Assembly (NCBI RefSeq): GCF_013372205.1
Contig: NZ_CP053831.1
Coordinates: forward strand, 1,426,001-1,490,000
Direction: 5' to 3'
Source: Campylobacter mucosalis
GTDB lineage: Bacteria > Campylobacterota > Campylobacteria > Campylobacterales > Campylobacteraceae
DNA length: 64,000 bases
The notes under the pieces: model-generated
The model's database searches: none
Seen by the model: the letters and a program-made list of their open reading frames with translations, nothing else
Told to the model about the DNA's origin: nothing
Program-made: the position numbers and the translations under genes
In this document: in pieces, positions 54,231 through 62,666 of the stretch
Layout of the letters: every line of letters begins with the position of its first letter
Position numbering within the stretch: the first letter of the stretch is position 1

Positions 54231-55594
54231 TTTAGAGTTCCGTTTGTATCAACATATTTTTGCGGATTTGCTTCAAATTCTGCCTGAGTTTGGTTGTTTT
54301 CAAAAAAATAAACGCGGTCGTAGTATAAATACGAGCTTGATGTTAGGTTGCTTACCTTTTTGCGACTTACAGGGTCTGTAACCATTTTTTCAACAACTTT
54401 TGAGAAAAAACCTGCACCACCTAGTATGGTGTCAAGCTCGACTTCAATAGTTTTGCCATCAAATTTATATGGCATTACGATAGGATTACAACCACCCTCT
54501 TTGCCAACAGAAGGCAAGAAAATACGCACGTTACAAGCTATACATATAAGGTCATTTCCGCGTTTTACATAGCCCATATCGCCACATATCATACAAGCGT
54601 CAAACACTATCACAGGCGAGGTTCTATCAGCAAAGCGGTTAAGCAAGAAAAACCTAACCTCCTTGCCCTCATCGGTAATATAAGCATATCTGTGAAGCTT
54701 GTTATCACTTAACATTTCTACATCAAATCTAAATTTCCCATCCTTTGGTTCTACCAAAATAGGCTCTGAAATTTGTGGTGGACGAGATGCGTAAAGATCA
54801 TAATATAGCATAAAAACAAGGCTTATAAGGCTTAAGATAAAGGCTGATTTTGCGTTTGAGATGATGAAATTTAGCTTTGCTAAAACGAATCTATACGCTA
54901 CAGAGCCAACCTCTAATTTGTTTGGCAACAAAGGTCTATTATTAAAGCTTAAAAAAGCCAAAACAGCGATGATAAATAGATAAAAATAAGCCGAAAAACT
55001 AGAAACATATATACCCTTTGCAACAAGCGAAAGTAGCCAGGATTGCGTAGGTATGCTTCCAAGTCTCATAAGCTGGAGTGTCGTGATTGACATCTTTTCA
55101 AAAATAAGCAAAAGCAAAACCAAGATATTTAAAAATTTCAAAATGACACTACTTATGCTATCTTTTAAATTTAAGATAAAAAAGTATAAAAATACCAGCA
55201 AAATCATCGCAAAAAGCATTAAAAAGAAGCTAATTACGCTTTGTGTATCTAAAAGCTCTCCTGCAAATAAAGGAAACAACGCACTAGCCGATGAATATGC
55301 AACTGCGTAACAGACACCAAGAGTAAAAAAGGTTAAAATTTTTGCTGGTTTAAACTCAAAAAATATCCAAATAAAAGCCACAAACAGAGCAAATAGACCC
55401 ACGCAGTCAAAAAACACCTCAACAGAAGCGTCAACAAGTACGTATCTAGCGATTTTAAAAATTAAAATTCCAACCACAATACCAAAAAAAGATGGCAAAA
55501 AGATAGTTCTTAGATATTTTGTTTTGTCATTTAAAGCAGCAAAAAGGACAAAGCCTAAAAGAGCAGAGATAACTTGAGTAAAAAAAATAGACAT
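54227..55594 (-). CDS. DUF2318 membrane protein of the P19 iron operon
   Basis: A 455-residue protein with about eight N-terminal spans (to roughly residue 285) and a C-terminal periplasmic domain with a Cys cluster DACMICGDMGY...CIACNVRI, the DUF2318 pattern thought to bind a metal or FeS centre. Counterpart of Cj1660. It may carry electrons for reduction of ferric iron, in keeping with the ferroxidase/permease and P19 parts of the operon; this is inference. Confidence 0.82.
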   Translation of the reverse strand: MSIFFTQVISALLGFVLFAALNDKTKYLRTIFLPSFFGIVVGILIFKIARYVLVDASVEVFFDCVGLFALFVAFIWIFFEFKPAKILTFFTLGVCYAVAYSSASALFPLFAGELLDTQSVISFFLMLFAMILLVFLYFFILNLKDSISSVILKFLNILVLLLLIFEKMSITTLQLMRLGSIPTQSWLLSLVAKGIYVSSFSAYFYLFIIAVLAFLSFNNRPLLPNKLEVGSVAYRFVLAKLNFIISNAKSAFILSLISLVFMLYYDLYASRPPQISEPILVEPKDGKFRFDVEMLSDNKLHRYAYITDEGKEVRFFLLNRFADRTSPVIVFDACMICGDMGYVKRGNDLICIACNVRIFLPSVGKEGGCNPIVMPYKFDGKTIEVELDTILGGAGFFSKVVEKMVTDPVSRKKVSNLTSSSYLYYDRVYFFENNQTQAEFEANPQKYVDTNGTLK

Positions 55595-55642
55595 AAAAAA
55601 CCCTATAAGATGAGATTAGGCGGATAAATTCCGCCCGAAAAA

Positions 55643-56164
55643 TTACTTAACAGGGCCACCTGTCCAAGCGAAGTTATAAGTAACACTAAATGGCTCAAAC
55701 CACTTGCCAACTCCAGTTTCTTTATCTGCGTGGCGACCAAAGCCTTGTGACTCAGGGCTTTTAATGTCAAATTTCACTTCATAGTTACCTACGCCAGTAT
55801 CCATTTTGATGTTTGCACCATAGTGTGGGCCGTCAGCCGCAACCATAGGCATAAACGCACCTTTTTTTACCTTGCCATTATCAAGGTTTTTAAGAGTGTA
55901 GTCTATCTTCAAATATGGTATCCACTCGCCCTCGCCAAATCCATTTTTGTTTCCATTAATAGCGTGGATATCAGCTTCTAGGTGGATATCAGCCTGGCTA
56001 GGAGCTAGATCAACACCTTTTGGCTCCATATCGATTGGTTGTAGATAAACAGCAGCAATTTCCATACCATTAATCTCAACAGGCTCACCAATTGGGTGCT
56101 CTCCGGCAAATGCAACACTACCAGCTAAAGCCAAAGCTACGGCTGAACTTAAAAATTTATTCAT
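55643..56164 (-). CDS. p19: Periplasmic copper/iron protein P19
   Basis: A 173-residue protein with signal peptide ending AFA-GEHPIG. Candidate metal ligands in the dimer are His and Met in LEADIHAI, MPMVAADGPHYG and QGFGRHADK. P19 (Cj1659) binds copper and iron and is needed for growth on limiting iron. It follows ftr1 by 11 bases with AAGGAG as ribosome binding site. Confidence 0.93.
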   Translation of the reverse strand: MNKFLSSAVALALAGSVAFAGEHPIGEPVEINGMEIAAVYLQPIDMEPKGVDLAPSQADIHLEADIHAINGNKNGFGEGEWIPYLKIDYTLKNLDNGKVKKGAFMPMVAADGPHYGANIKMDTGVGNYEVKFDIKSPESQGFGRHADKETGVGKWFEPFSVTYNFAWTGGPVK

Positions 56165-56175
56165 TTTTTTCTCCT

Positions 56176-58101
56176 TTAAATAGATTTTTTCTGTTTTGAT
56201 TTTATAATTACTATGCCAACAATAAGTGCTAAAATCATTAAAATTTGTGGCACAAGACTTTCATAATATGGCTGAAGTCCTAGCCAATTTCCAGCCCACT
56301 GCGGGAATTTAAGCCCGTCAATCGTCGTAGGCACAAAAACCTTACCCTCAACAAGCTCCATAATACCCTTTCCGACAAAAACAATCGACATATAAAAAAT
56401 AATTGTGGACGTAAAAATAAAAAATGGCTTGATAGGAATTTTAATAGCAAAAAACTTAAACACAAAATACACAACAAGTAACACAACAAGACCAACTGCA
56501 AAACCACCAGCTATCATACTATATCCAGCCACGTCTTTAGCGTCAAATATAAGTGCTTGATAGAATAAAACAGTCTCGGCACCCTCTCTAAACACAGCTA
56601 AAAATACCGTCCACCAAAGAGCAGTCGCAGAATTTGCACTTAGGGATTCATCAACCTGGCTTTTAATATACTCATTCCATTTCTTTGCACCTGCGTTTGA
56701 AAGAAGCCAAAAGCCGACATAAAACAAAAGTGCAACAGCCACAAGCATTGTAATGCCCTCCATAAGCTCACGCTTTTGTCCTGCTGCTTGACCAAAGATG
56801 ATATTCATTATCCACGCCATCACAAAGCTTAAGATAACAGCCACGCCTACTGAGCTATAAACGATCTTGCCCATTTTTGAAACGTTGCCCGTTTTTACAA
56901 GATATGTAACTACAGCAGCGACTATTATTAAGGCTTCAAATCCTTCACGCAAAATAATCGTAAGCGACCATATAAATAGCGACCACGGCGAACTAGAGCC
57001 ACTTGTAAGCTTTAATGCCTCATCAAGCTGAGCTGATAGCTTATCCATAGCTGTTTTTATCTCATCTTCACTCTTGCCTGATTTCATTAAGGCAACGATG
57101 GAGCTAAAGCTTCCTTCGATATTTGTCTTTAAATTTACATCTATGGCACCAACTTTATTTTCCATACCACTAGCTTCAAATTCATCAAAATAAATATCCT
57201 GAGCGTCGCCCATAGCTTTATCTACATTTTTATTTTTATACTCGCTTAAAACCGCTAGCATTTTATCATTGATATTTTTTACCACCGGAGCAAAATCAGC
57301 ACTGCTTTGCTCGACATCAGTTGGTAGCTCAACATTAGCTATGGCATCAGAGCCAGCAGGCAGAGCAGATATGGCGTCAAAAATGAGCTTTTCTATGCTG
57401 TCTAGCTTTGCTGCAAAATCATCTTTACTAATGCCGTTATTAACGCCACTTATCGCCTCTCCCATCTTTCTTTGTATCTCAGCGTCTATGCTTTGTCCGT
57501 CTTTTATTTGTTTGCGGATAGCCTCTTCTAGCTTTGTGTTTCGGTAGTTTTGAAATTTAGCTTGGGAATTTATAGTAGTTTTTGCTATATCTTTTTTGTC
57601 ATCATTATAGCTTTGTATCGCATCATCAAAATTTTGTCTAATGCTCTCAAATACAAATTTCCACTTCGGCGGGAAATTTGACGGATCAAGCTGTGCTACA
57701 TTTTGTGTAGCTTGAGAATACTCGCCAACTAGCTTATGCCCGCCTATGATTTTTGGTAAAATTTCTTCAATCTCTGCATTTAGCCTGTCTATTCTAGCTT
57801 GGACGGCTTCTATGCTCTCACCAGCTTTTATCGCCTTTCTAATATCGCCAAACTGCTTCTCCATAGCGTAGGATTTTTTAGCAGATATATTTATCCTAAT
57901 GCCACTCTCTATATACTCAAAATGCCCAAAATACGCGTTTTGTGTTTCAGCAACAGCCTTTTGGACATTACCAGCTTTATACTCGTTTATAACGACAACA
58001 AACGCGTCTTTGATATTTTGCGCAACCTTTAAATAGTCTTGCTCTGCAAATAAAATCACAGGCATGAGAAGTATGATAAAAAATTTTAAAATTTTACACA
58101 T
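56176..58101 (-). CDS. FTR1-family iron permease with extended periplasmic region
   Basis: A 641-residue protein: signal peptide MCKILKFFIILLMPVILFAE, a helical periplasmic domain of about 350 residues, then seven spans. The iron-binding REGxE motifs appear as REGFEAL and REGAETV. Counterpart of Cj1658 (cFtr1), which imports iron together with P19. First gene of a seven-gene operon. A Fur-box-like sequence lies in the promoter. Confidence 0.9.
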   Translation of the reverse strand: MCKILKFFIILLMPVILFAEQDYLKVAQNIKDAFVVVINEYKAGNVQKAVAETQNAYFGHFEYIESGIRINISAKKSYAMEKQFGDIRKAIKAGESIEAVQARIDRLNAEIEEILPKIIGGHKLVGEYSQATQNVAQLDPSNFPPKWKFVFESIRQNFDDAIQSYNDDKKDIAKTTINSQAKFQNYRNTKLEEAIRKQIKDGQSIDAEIQRKMGEAISGVNNGISKDDFAAKLDSIEKLIFDAISALPAGSDAIANVELPTDVEQSSADFAPVVKNINDKMLAVLSEYKNKNVDKAMGDAQDIYFDEFEASGMENKVGAIDVNLKTNIEGSFSSIVALMKSGKSEDEIKTAMDKLSAQLDEALKLTSGSSSPWSLFIWSLTIILREGFEALIIVAAVVTYLVKTGNVSKMGKIVYSSVGVAVILSFVMAWIMNIIFGQAAGQKRELMEGITMLVAVALLFYVGFWLLSNAGAKKWNEYIKSQVDESLSANSATALWWTVFLAVFREGAETVLFYQALIFDAKDVAGYSMIAGGFAVGLVVLLVVYFVFKFFAIKIPIKPFFIFTSTIIFYMSIVFVGKGIMELVEGKVFVPTTIDGLKFPQWAGNWLGLQPYYESLVPQILMILALIVGIVIIKSKQKKSI

Positions 58102-58156
58102 ATTAAATCCAGTCTAAAATTGAAATTACGAAAGTTTATCAGACAAAAGCTTTATA

Positions 58157-58177
58157 CAAAATAAAAACTATTATCAA
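58157..58177 (-). promoter_or_regulatory. Fur-box-like site upstream of ftr1
   Basis: Read on the minus strand, TTGATAATAGTTTTTATTTTG partly matches the GATAAT-based Fur box; a TATAAA -10 (58151-58156) lies just downstream. The rest of 58102-58196 shows nothing further. Confidence 0.45.
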
Positions 58178-58196
58178 AAAAAATGCGTTTATGAAT

Positions 58197-59669
58197 TTAT
58201 ATAAAGCTAATAGCAAATGTGTCTGGTTTAGATAGCTTTTTTATCTCTTCTTTTGCCATATTTAGCTGTTTAGCACCGCTAATATAAAGTGTATGATTTT
58301 TTAGCTCAAATGCGAGTTTTGCCTCGGCTTTGCTTACATTTAGTAATCTAGCAAGTGCCAAAATAAAGCTGAGCCACCTTATGATATCTTGTTTTGGTAG
58401 TAAATTTTTATATTTTTCATACTCATAGGCTACTTTTTTGCCATTTGTGGCAATTATGTTTGCGATTAGGGTTTTTTGCTCATGCGTAAAGCCGAAATTT
58501 AGTCCATTAAGCACCATAAATGCCGAACTTATATGATCAGAATAAAAACCGATATCAACGCCAATATTATAAATTCTAGACGCGTCTAAAAGCTCGGACT
58601 TATATTTGCCATCTAATTTGTGAAGCGGTAAAAGTGTTTCATATATATCCTTTGCATAGCGTGTGACACTTTTGTTACTGCTTAGACAAAATCTATCTTG
58701 CAGACTTTTTAGGCTGATATTTAGCCCTTTTGGCAAACTCGCTATGCTGTTTGCTAGGCTATTTTTTGAGCTTTTGCGTAAAAAATCACTCAAGAAAACA
58801 CCCTCTCTAACCCCAACGCCACTTGTGTGTATGCTCTTAGCACCAATTTGCTTTGCAATGGCTAAAAATATACTAGCACCCTCTCTTATCGTATCAAACC
58901 TATCTTTCTTTATGGCAAAATTTTCAAGCTCGTCTATCGTCGAGTTAGCAATGCTTTCGATGAAATTTTTATTTGCTTCAAGCTGGTAGCAAAAGCCGTG
59001 TATGGTGTTTATCGGATAGCTATTTTTTGACATTATCGCACTTGAGATCGCTCTTAGGCTACCACCGATAGCTATTAAATTTTCAGATTTGAAATTTTTA
59101 GGGATATTTGCAACTATCTGCTCGATAAATTTTGCCGATTTTGATTGCTCTTTATCGCCAAAAAGCTCCTTTAATCTAACCGTGCCAATATCAAGCGAAA
59201 CGGCATCTTCTATCGCTCCATCTTTTATAAGAGCTAGTTCGGTTGAGCCACCACCTATGTCGATAGTTACGGCGTTTTTGATTGGTGTTAGTAATGTCTT
59301 TGCGGCAATTGCACCATAAGTGGCTTCATCTGTGCCGTTTATAACCTTGATATTTATACCAAGCTCTTTAAAAACTTTTGCGATAAGCTCTTTGGAATTT
59401 GGTGCGTCACGAAGTGCACTAGTGCCAACACAGAAAATTTTGTTACACTTATAACTTTTTGCGATACTTTTGAACTCATAAAATGCGTTAAATGCCTTTT
59501 GCATTGAGCTTTCAGATATAATACTGCCGTTTGAGTAACCACCCTCGCCTAGCCTAACCTTCATCTTGTATTCGCCAAGTATAAAAAACGCCCAACGCGA
59601 AGTGCGTTCAAATATAGCCATACGCATAGAATTTGAACCAAGGTCAATTACTGCAGTTCGTTTTGCCAT
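58197..59669 (-). CDS. ppx: Exopolyphosphatase / pppGpp phosphohydrolase family
   Basis: A 490-residue Ppx/GppA protein of the actin-like ATPase fold: phosphate loop VIDLGSNSMRMAIFE and second loop IDIGGGSTELALI. It hydrolyses polyphosphate and/or pppGpp. A C-terminal HD-like helical region follows from about 320. Counterpart of Cj0353c. Starts with ATG at 59669, whose A also ends the histidine kinase stop (TAATG). Confidence 0.88.
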   Translation of the reverse strand: MAKRTAVIDLGSNSMRMAIFERTSRWAFFILGEYKMKVRLGEGGYSNGSIISESSMQKAFNAFYEFKSIAKSYKCNKIFCVGTSALRDAPNSKELIAKVFKELGINIKVINGTDEATYGAIAAKTLLTPIKNAVTIDIGGGSTELALIKDGAIEDAVSLDIGTVRLKELFGDKEQSKSAKFIEQIVANIPKNFKSENLIAIGGSLRAISSAIMSKNSYPINTIHGFCYQLEANKNFIESIANSTIDELENFAIKKDRFDTIREGASIFLAIAKQIGAKSIHTSGVGVREGVFLSDFLRKSSKNSLANSIASLPKGLNISLKSLQDRFCLSSNKSVTRYAKDIYETLLPLHKLDGKYKSELLDASRIYNIGVDIGFYSDHISSAFMVLNGLNFGFTHEQKTLIANIIATNGKKVAYEYEKYKNLLPKQDIIRWLSFILALARLLNVSKAEAKLAFELKNHTLYISGAKQLNMAKEEIKKLSKPDTFAISFI

Positions 59670-60961
59670 TAGTTATTCCTTTTTCGTGCTGGTAGGATAA
59701 ATGTTGCGATTGCACCCTTTGTATCGGCTCTATTTTTAATGCTCACATCGCCGCCAAGAGCCTGTGCCGCACCCTTTGCTAAAAACAGCCCAAGTCCACT
59801 ACCACCCTTATCGCCATATCGCTTAAAAGGAGCAAATAAATCCTTGCTCTCATCGATACCGTCGCCCTCATCTAAAACTTCAATGATGAAATTCTTATCA
59901 TCTAGTCTTGATGTGATTTTAATAACCCCTTGTGGTGGAGAAAATTTTATAGCATTTTGGACAAAATTTTGAAGAACGTGAGTAAGCAGAGTCGGCTGAA
60001 GTTTTAGGTTAAAAATTTCAGGCTTTAACTCAAGTTCTATCGTTTTACTCTCTTGATGAGCTAAAATTTTAAAATTCTCTCCAAGTTTTTTTAAAAACCC
60101 TATCATATCGATATCCACAGGCTCTTCAAACTGAGCACCCTCTTGTCTGCCAATCTCTAAAATAGAGCCTATCATCTTATTCATACCATTGATAGCTTCG
60201 TTGTTTGATTTTAACGCCTCTACGTATTTTTCTGGCTCCCTTGGTTTTAAAAGGGTAACCTCATTTTTAGTTTTCATAACAGCCAAAGGTGTTTTAAGCT
60301 CGTGTGCCGTGCCTATAAATAGCTCCTTTTGATACTCAACAAAAGTATGAATACGACCAATTAGCTTGTTTATGGTGTTACCCAAACCCTGAAATTCCGT
60401 AGGAAGCTTTTTGGTATCTATCTCTTGCAAGAAGTGTTCGTTTAATTTGCCAAGCTTTAACGACAAATTTTTAATTGGCACAAGAAGCATTCTTGAAAGA
60501 AATAGAGCGTAAAATATCACCAAGGCAATGGCTGTTGCATTTACGATTAGCATATCTATTAAAATTTGATCGATTATATCGCTTTGGGTTTTTGTATTTT
60601 TTACCAACTTTAGGTGCGTTGTCATATCTAATGGATAATAAAGCTCAACAAAGCTTTCATTTTTGCCGTCAATAAACACATAATATGGCTTTTGATTTGG
60701 CAAACTAGAGCTTATAACTTCGGCTGTAGTTTGTAGTTTGTTTGGTATTTGGATTATAAATTTCTGTGAGTTTTGCGGATTAAACTTATGTGGTTGCTCG
60801 GCGTAAATTTTAGCTTCATTTCCAAGCCCCTGCACGACCACTTCAAATATGGTAATCCTTATGTAATAATAAAGCATTACCGAAATAATAGCAACTAACA
60901 TCGCTGAAGTGGACGCTAGTTGCAGGACAAATCTAGTTCTTAAGCTTTTTTGGGAAAGCAA
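59669..60961 (-). CDS. Sensor histidine kinase adjacent to CosR
   Basis: A 430-residue membrane kinase with spans at about 12-34 and 133-155, a periplasmic sensor domain of about 100 residues, a HAMP-like linker, H-box GTAHELKTPLAVM, N-box NFVQNAIKFSPP, G1 DEGDGID and G2 GSGLGLFLA. Start TTG at 60961 overlaps the cosR end by 22 bases, so it is translated with CosR. It is a complete kinase; C. jejuni has a ferredoxin gene (Cj0354c) here and regards CosR as an orphan. Confidence 0.87.
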   Translation of the reverse strand: MLSQKSLRTRFVLQLASTSAMLVAIISVMLYYYIRITIFEVVVQGLGNEAKIYAEQPHKFNPQNSQKFIIQIPNKLQTTAEVISSSLPNQKPYYVFIDGKNESFVELYYPLDMTTHLKLVKNTKTQSDIIDQILIDMLIVNATAIALVIFYALFLSRMLLVPIKNLSLKLGKLNEHFLQEIDTKKLPTEFQGLGNTINKLIGRIHTFVEYQKELFIGTAHELKTPLAVMKTKNEVTLLKPREPEKYVEALKSNNEAINGMNKMIGSILEIGRQEGAQFEEPVDIDMIGFLKKLGENFKILAHQESKTIELELKPEIFNLKLQPTLLTHVLQNFVQNAIKFSPPQGVIKITSRLDDKNFIIEVLDEGDGIDESKDLFAPFKRYGDKGGSGLGLFLAKGAAQALGGDVSIKNRADTKGAIATFILPARKRNN

Positions 60962-61611
60962 AATCTATATCCACGTCTTCTAACTGTTTCAATAGTAGAG
61001 ATATTTAATGGCTTGTCCATTTTTTGGCGAATTTGATTTATGGCTACTTCTATAACATTTGGAGTAACAAGCTCTGGCTCCTCCCAAATCGCGTCAAGCA
61101 ACTGCTCTTTACTTACAATTTGATCTGAGTGACGAGCTAGATGAGTTAAAACCTCAAACGGCTTACCTTTTAGCTCTATCTCTTTGCCAAGATATGTAAT
61201 TTTTTCTTCATCTGGATTAATAATAAGGTCATCTATCTTAATGATATTTGTGCCACCAAAGCGTAGACGTGCCTCTAAACGAGCAACCAAAACATCAAAA
61301 TCAAATGGCTTTCTGATATAGTCATCAGCACCGGCTCTAAGTGCCTTAATCTCGCTATCTTTATCGTCTTTTGCAGATACCACAACAACAGATGTTCTAG
61401 GAGATTTATGCTTTATAACGTTTATCAAATCAACGCCGTCGCCATCAGGCAACATCCAATCAGTTAGAACTAAATCATAATTTCTAATGCCTATGTAATA
61501 CTCAGCATCTTTAAAATTTTCAGAGCTGTCAGTTTGGTAACCAAACTCTTGTAAGCCCTCTGCAATAGTTTTATTTAACGTTACTTCGTCTTCAACTATC
61601 AGAATTCTCAT
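60940..61611 (-). CDS. cosR: OmpR-type response regulator CosR
   Basis: A 223-residue regulator matching C. jejuni CosR (Cj0355c) almost throughout. CosR is essential there and controls oxidative-stress genes. Receiver domain (1-115): acidic pocket VEDE, phosphoacceptor-position Asp51 in VLTDWMLPDGDG, Ser in VVSAKDD, Lys in RKPFDFD. Winged-helix domain (130-220): VTPNVIEVAINQIRQKMD, then VRRRGYRF. A TATAAT -10 on the minus strand (61641-61646) and AAGGA precede it. Neighbour kinase overlaps. Confidence 0.93.
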   Translation of the reverse strand: MRILIVEDEVTLNKTIAEGLQEFGYQTDSSENFKDAEYYIGIRNYDLVLTDWMLPDGDGVDLINVIKHKSPRTSVVVVSAKDDKDSEIKALRAGADDYIRKPFDFDVLVARLEARLRFGGTNIIKIDDLIINPDEEKITYLGKEIELKGKPFEVLTHLARHSDQIVSKEQLLDAIWEEPELVTPNVIEVAINQIRQKMDKPLNISTIETVRRRGYRFCFPKKA

Positions 61612-61640
61612 TTTCTATCCTTGTGTAAAATTTAAGCGAG

Positions 61641-61646
61641 ATTATA
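61641..61646 (-). promoter_or_regulatory. -10 box of cosR
   Basis: TATAAT on the minus strand, 30 bases before the cosR ATG, within the 75-base gap after folB. Confidence 0.6.
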
Positions 61647-61686
61647 GCAAAAATTAAGCAAATTCTCAAGATAATTTAATAAATTT

Positions 61687-62004
61687 TTAAAAAATCCTCT
61701 CTATTTTCGCACCAACAAGAGCATTTTTTATAATCTCAGTTTTTAAAATTTCAAAATTTAGTGTGCACAAATTTGCAAATTTTTGCTTTAAAGCCTTTGA
61801 AGTTTCTTCAACAGACTCCTCAACGCTTAAAAATTTCTGCTCGTTGTAAAAATTTTCAATAAAATCTATAACCTGCACATAATCAATAAAGCCATTACTC
61901 GTAAAACTCGCATTTACACGAACCTTTTGTGGTGTCGTGCGTTCAAAATCAAGCATACCTATAATAGTGCTAAACTCATAATCCTTAATAAGCGTAGTTG
62001 TCAT
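61687..62004 (-). CDS. folB: Dihydroneopterin aldolase
   Basis: A 105-residue FolB-type protein for folate synthesis: IIGMLDFERTTPQKV has the typical N-terminal strand and Glu, and the C-terminal half contains the VEETSKALKQKF helix. Shorter and more divergent than average, as in Campylobacter (Cj0356c). Overlaps plsY by four bases. Confidence 0.82.
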   Translation of the reverse strand: MTTTLIKDYEFSTIIGMLDFERTTPQKVRVNASFTSNGFIDYVQVIDFIENFYNEQKFLSVEESVEETSKALKQKFANLCTLNFEILKTEIIKNALVGAKIERIF

Positions 62005-62612
62005 ATTACCTTTTTTTCTTCTCCGCTAAACAGTCGCTTGATGTTTGGAATATGCTTGTAAAACACGATATATGCGATTATTAAGATTGGTGCGTGTGAG
62101 TGTATATTGGCTTGTGGGCTTACGATAAAACTAGAGATTACAAGTGCTAGGAGTGCCAAAAGCGAGGCTAATGAGCTTATTTTAAGCACTTTTGCAACCA
62201 CAAACCAAACAACAAGTGCGATAAGAAGCTCAATAGGAAGAAAAAATCCAAGAACTCCAGCACCAGTTGCCACGCCTTTGCCACCCTCAAATTTTAAAAA
62301 CGGCGAAAAGCAGTGTCCTACCACCGAAAGCACCGCCATAGCCCAAAGGGTGTGTTCACTAAGCCCCATTGTCTTACCGATAACAAGTGGCAAAAGTCCC
62401 TTTAAAACGTCAAAAACGATGGTTAAGACGGCTATTTTTTTAGCAAGTTTTGGATCTTTTTCTTTTAATACTCGCAAGACATTTGTAGCACCAATACTTT
62501 TGCTACCAGACTCCGTAATATTAACACCTGCAAAAATTTTACCAAATATCAAACCAAACGGAATACCACCTAAAACATAAGCAACCAAATAAGCTATTAA
62601 ATTTTCGTTCAT
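62001..62612 (-). CDS. plsY: Glycerol-3-phosphate acyltransferase PlsY
   Basis: A 203-residue integral membrane acyltransferase that uses acyl phosphate to make lysophosphatidic acid. The three family motifs are GGIPFGLIFGK, GSKSIGATNVLRV and KFEGGKGVATGAG. Five or so spans. First gene of plsY-folB, upstream of cosR. Confidence 0.94.
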   Translation of the reverse strand: MNENLIAYLVAYVLGGIPFGLIFGKIFAGVNITESGSKSIGATNVLRVLKEKDPKLAKKIAVLTIVFDVLKGLLPLVIGKTMGLSEHTLWAMAVLSVVGHCFSPFLKFEGGKGVATGAGVLGFFLPIELLIALVVWFVVAKVLKISSLASLLALLALVISSFIVSPQANIHSHAPILIIAYIVFYKHIPNIKRLFSGEEKKVI

Positions 62613-62666
62613 TTTCTACCTTTAAAAACGCAGATGATAGTTAAAATTTGCTGATGATTTTATAAA

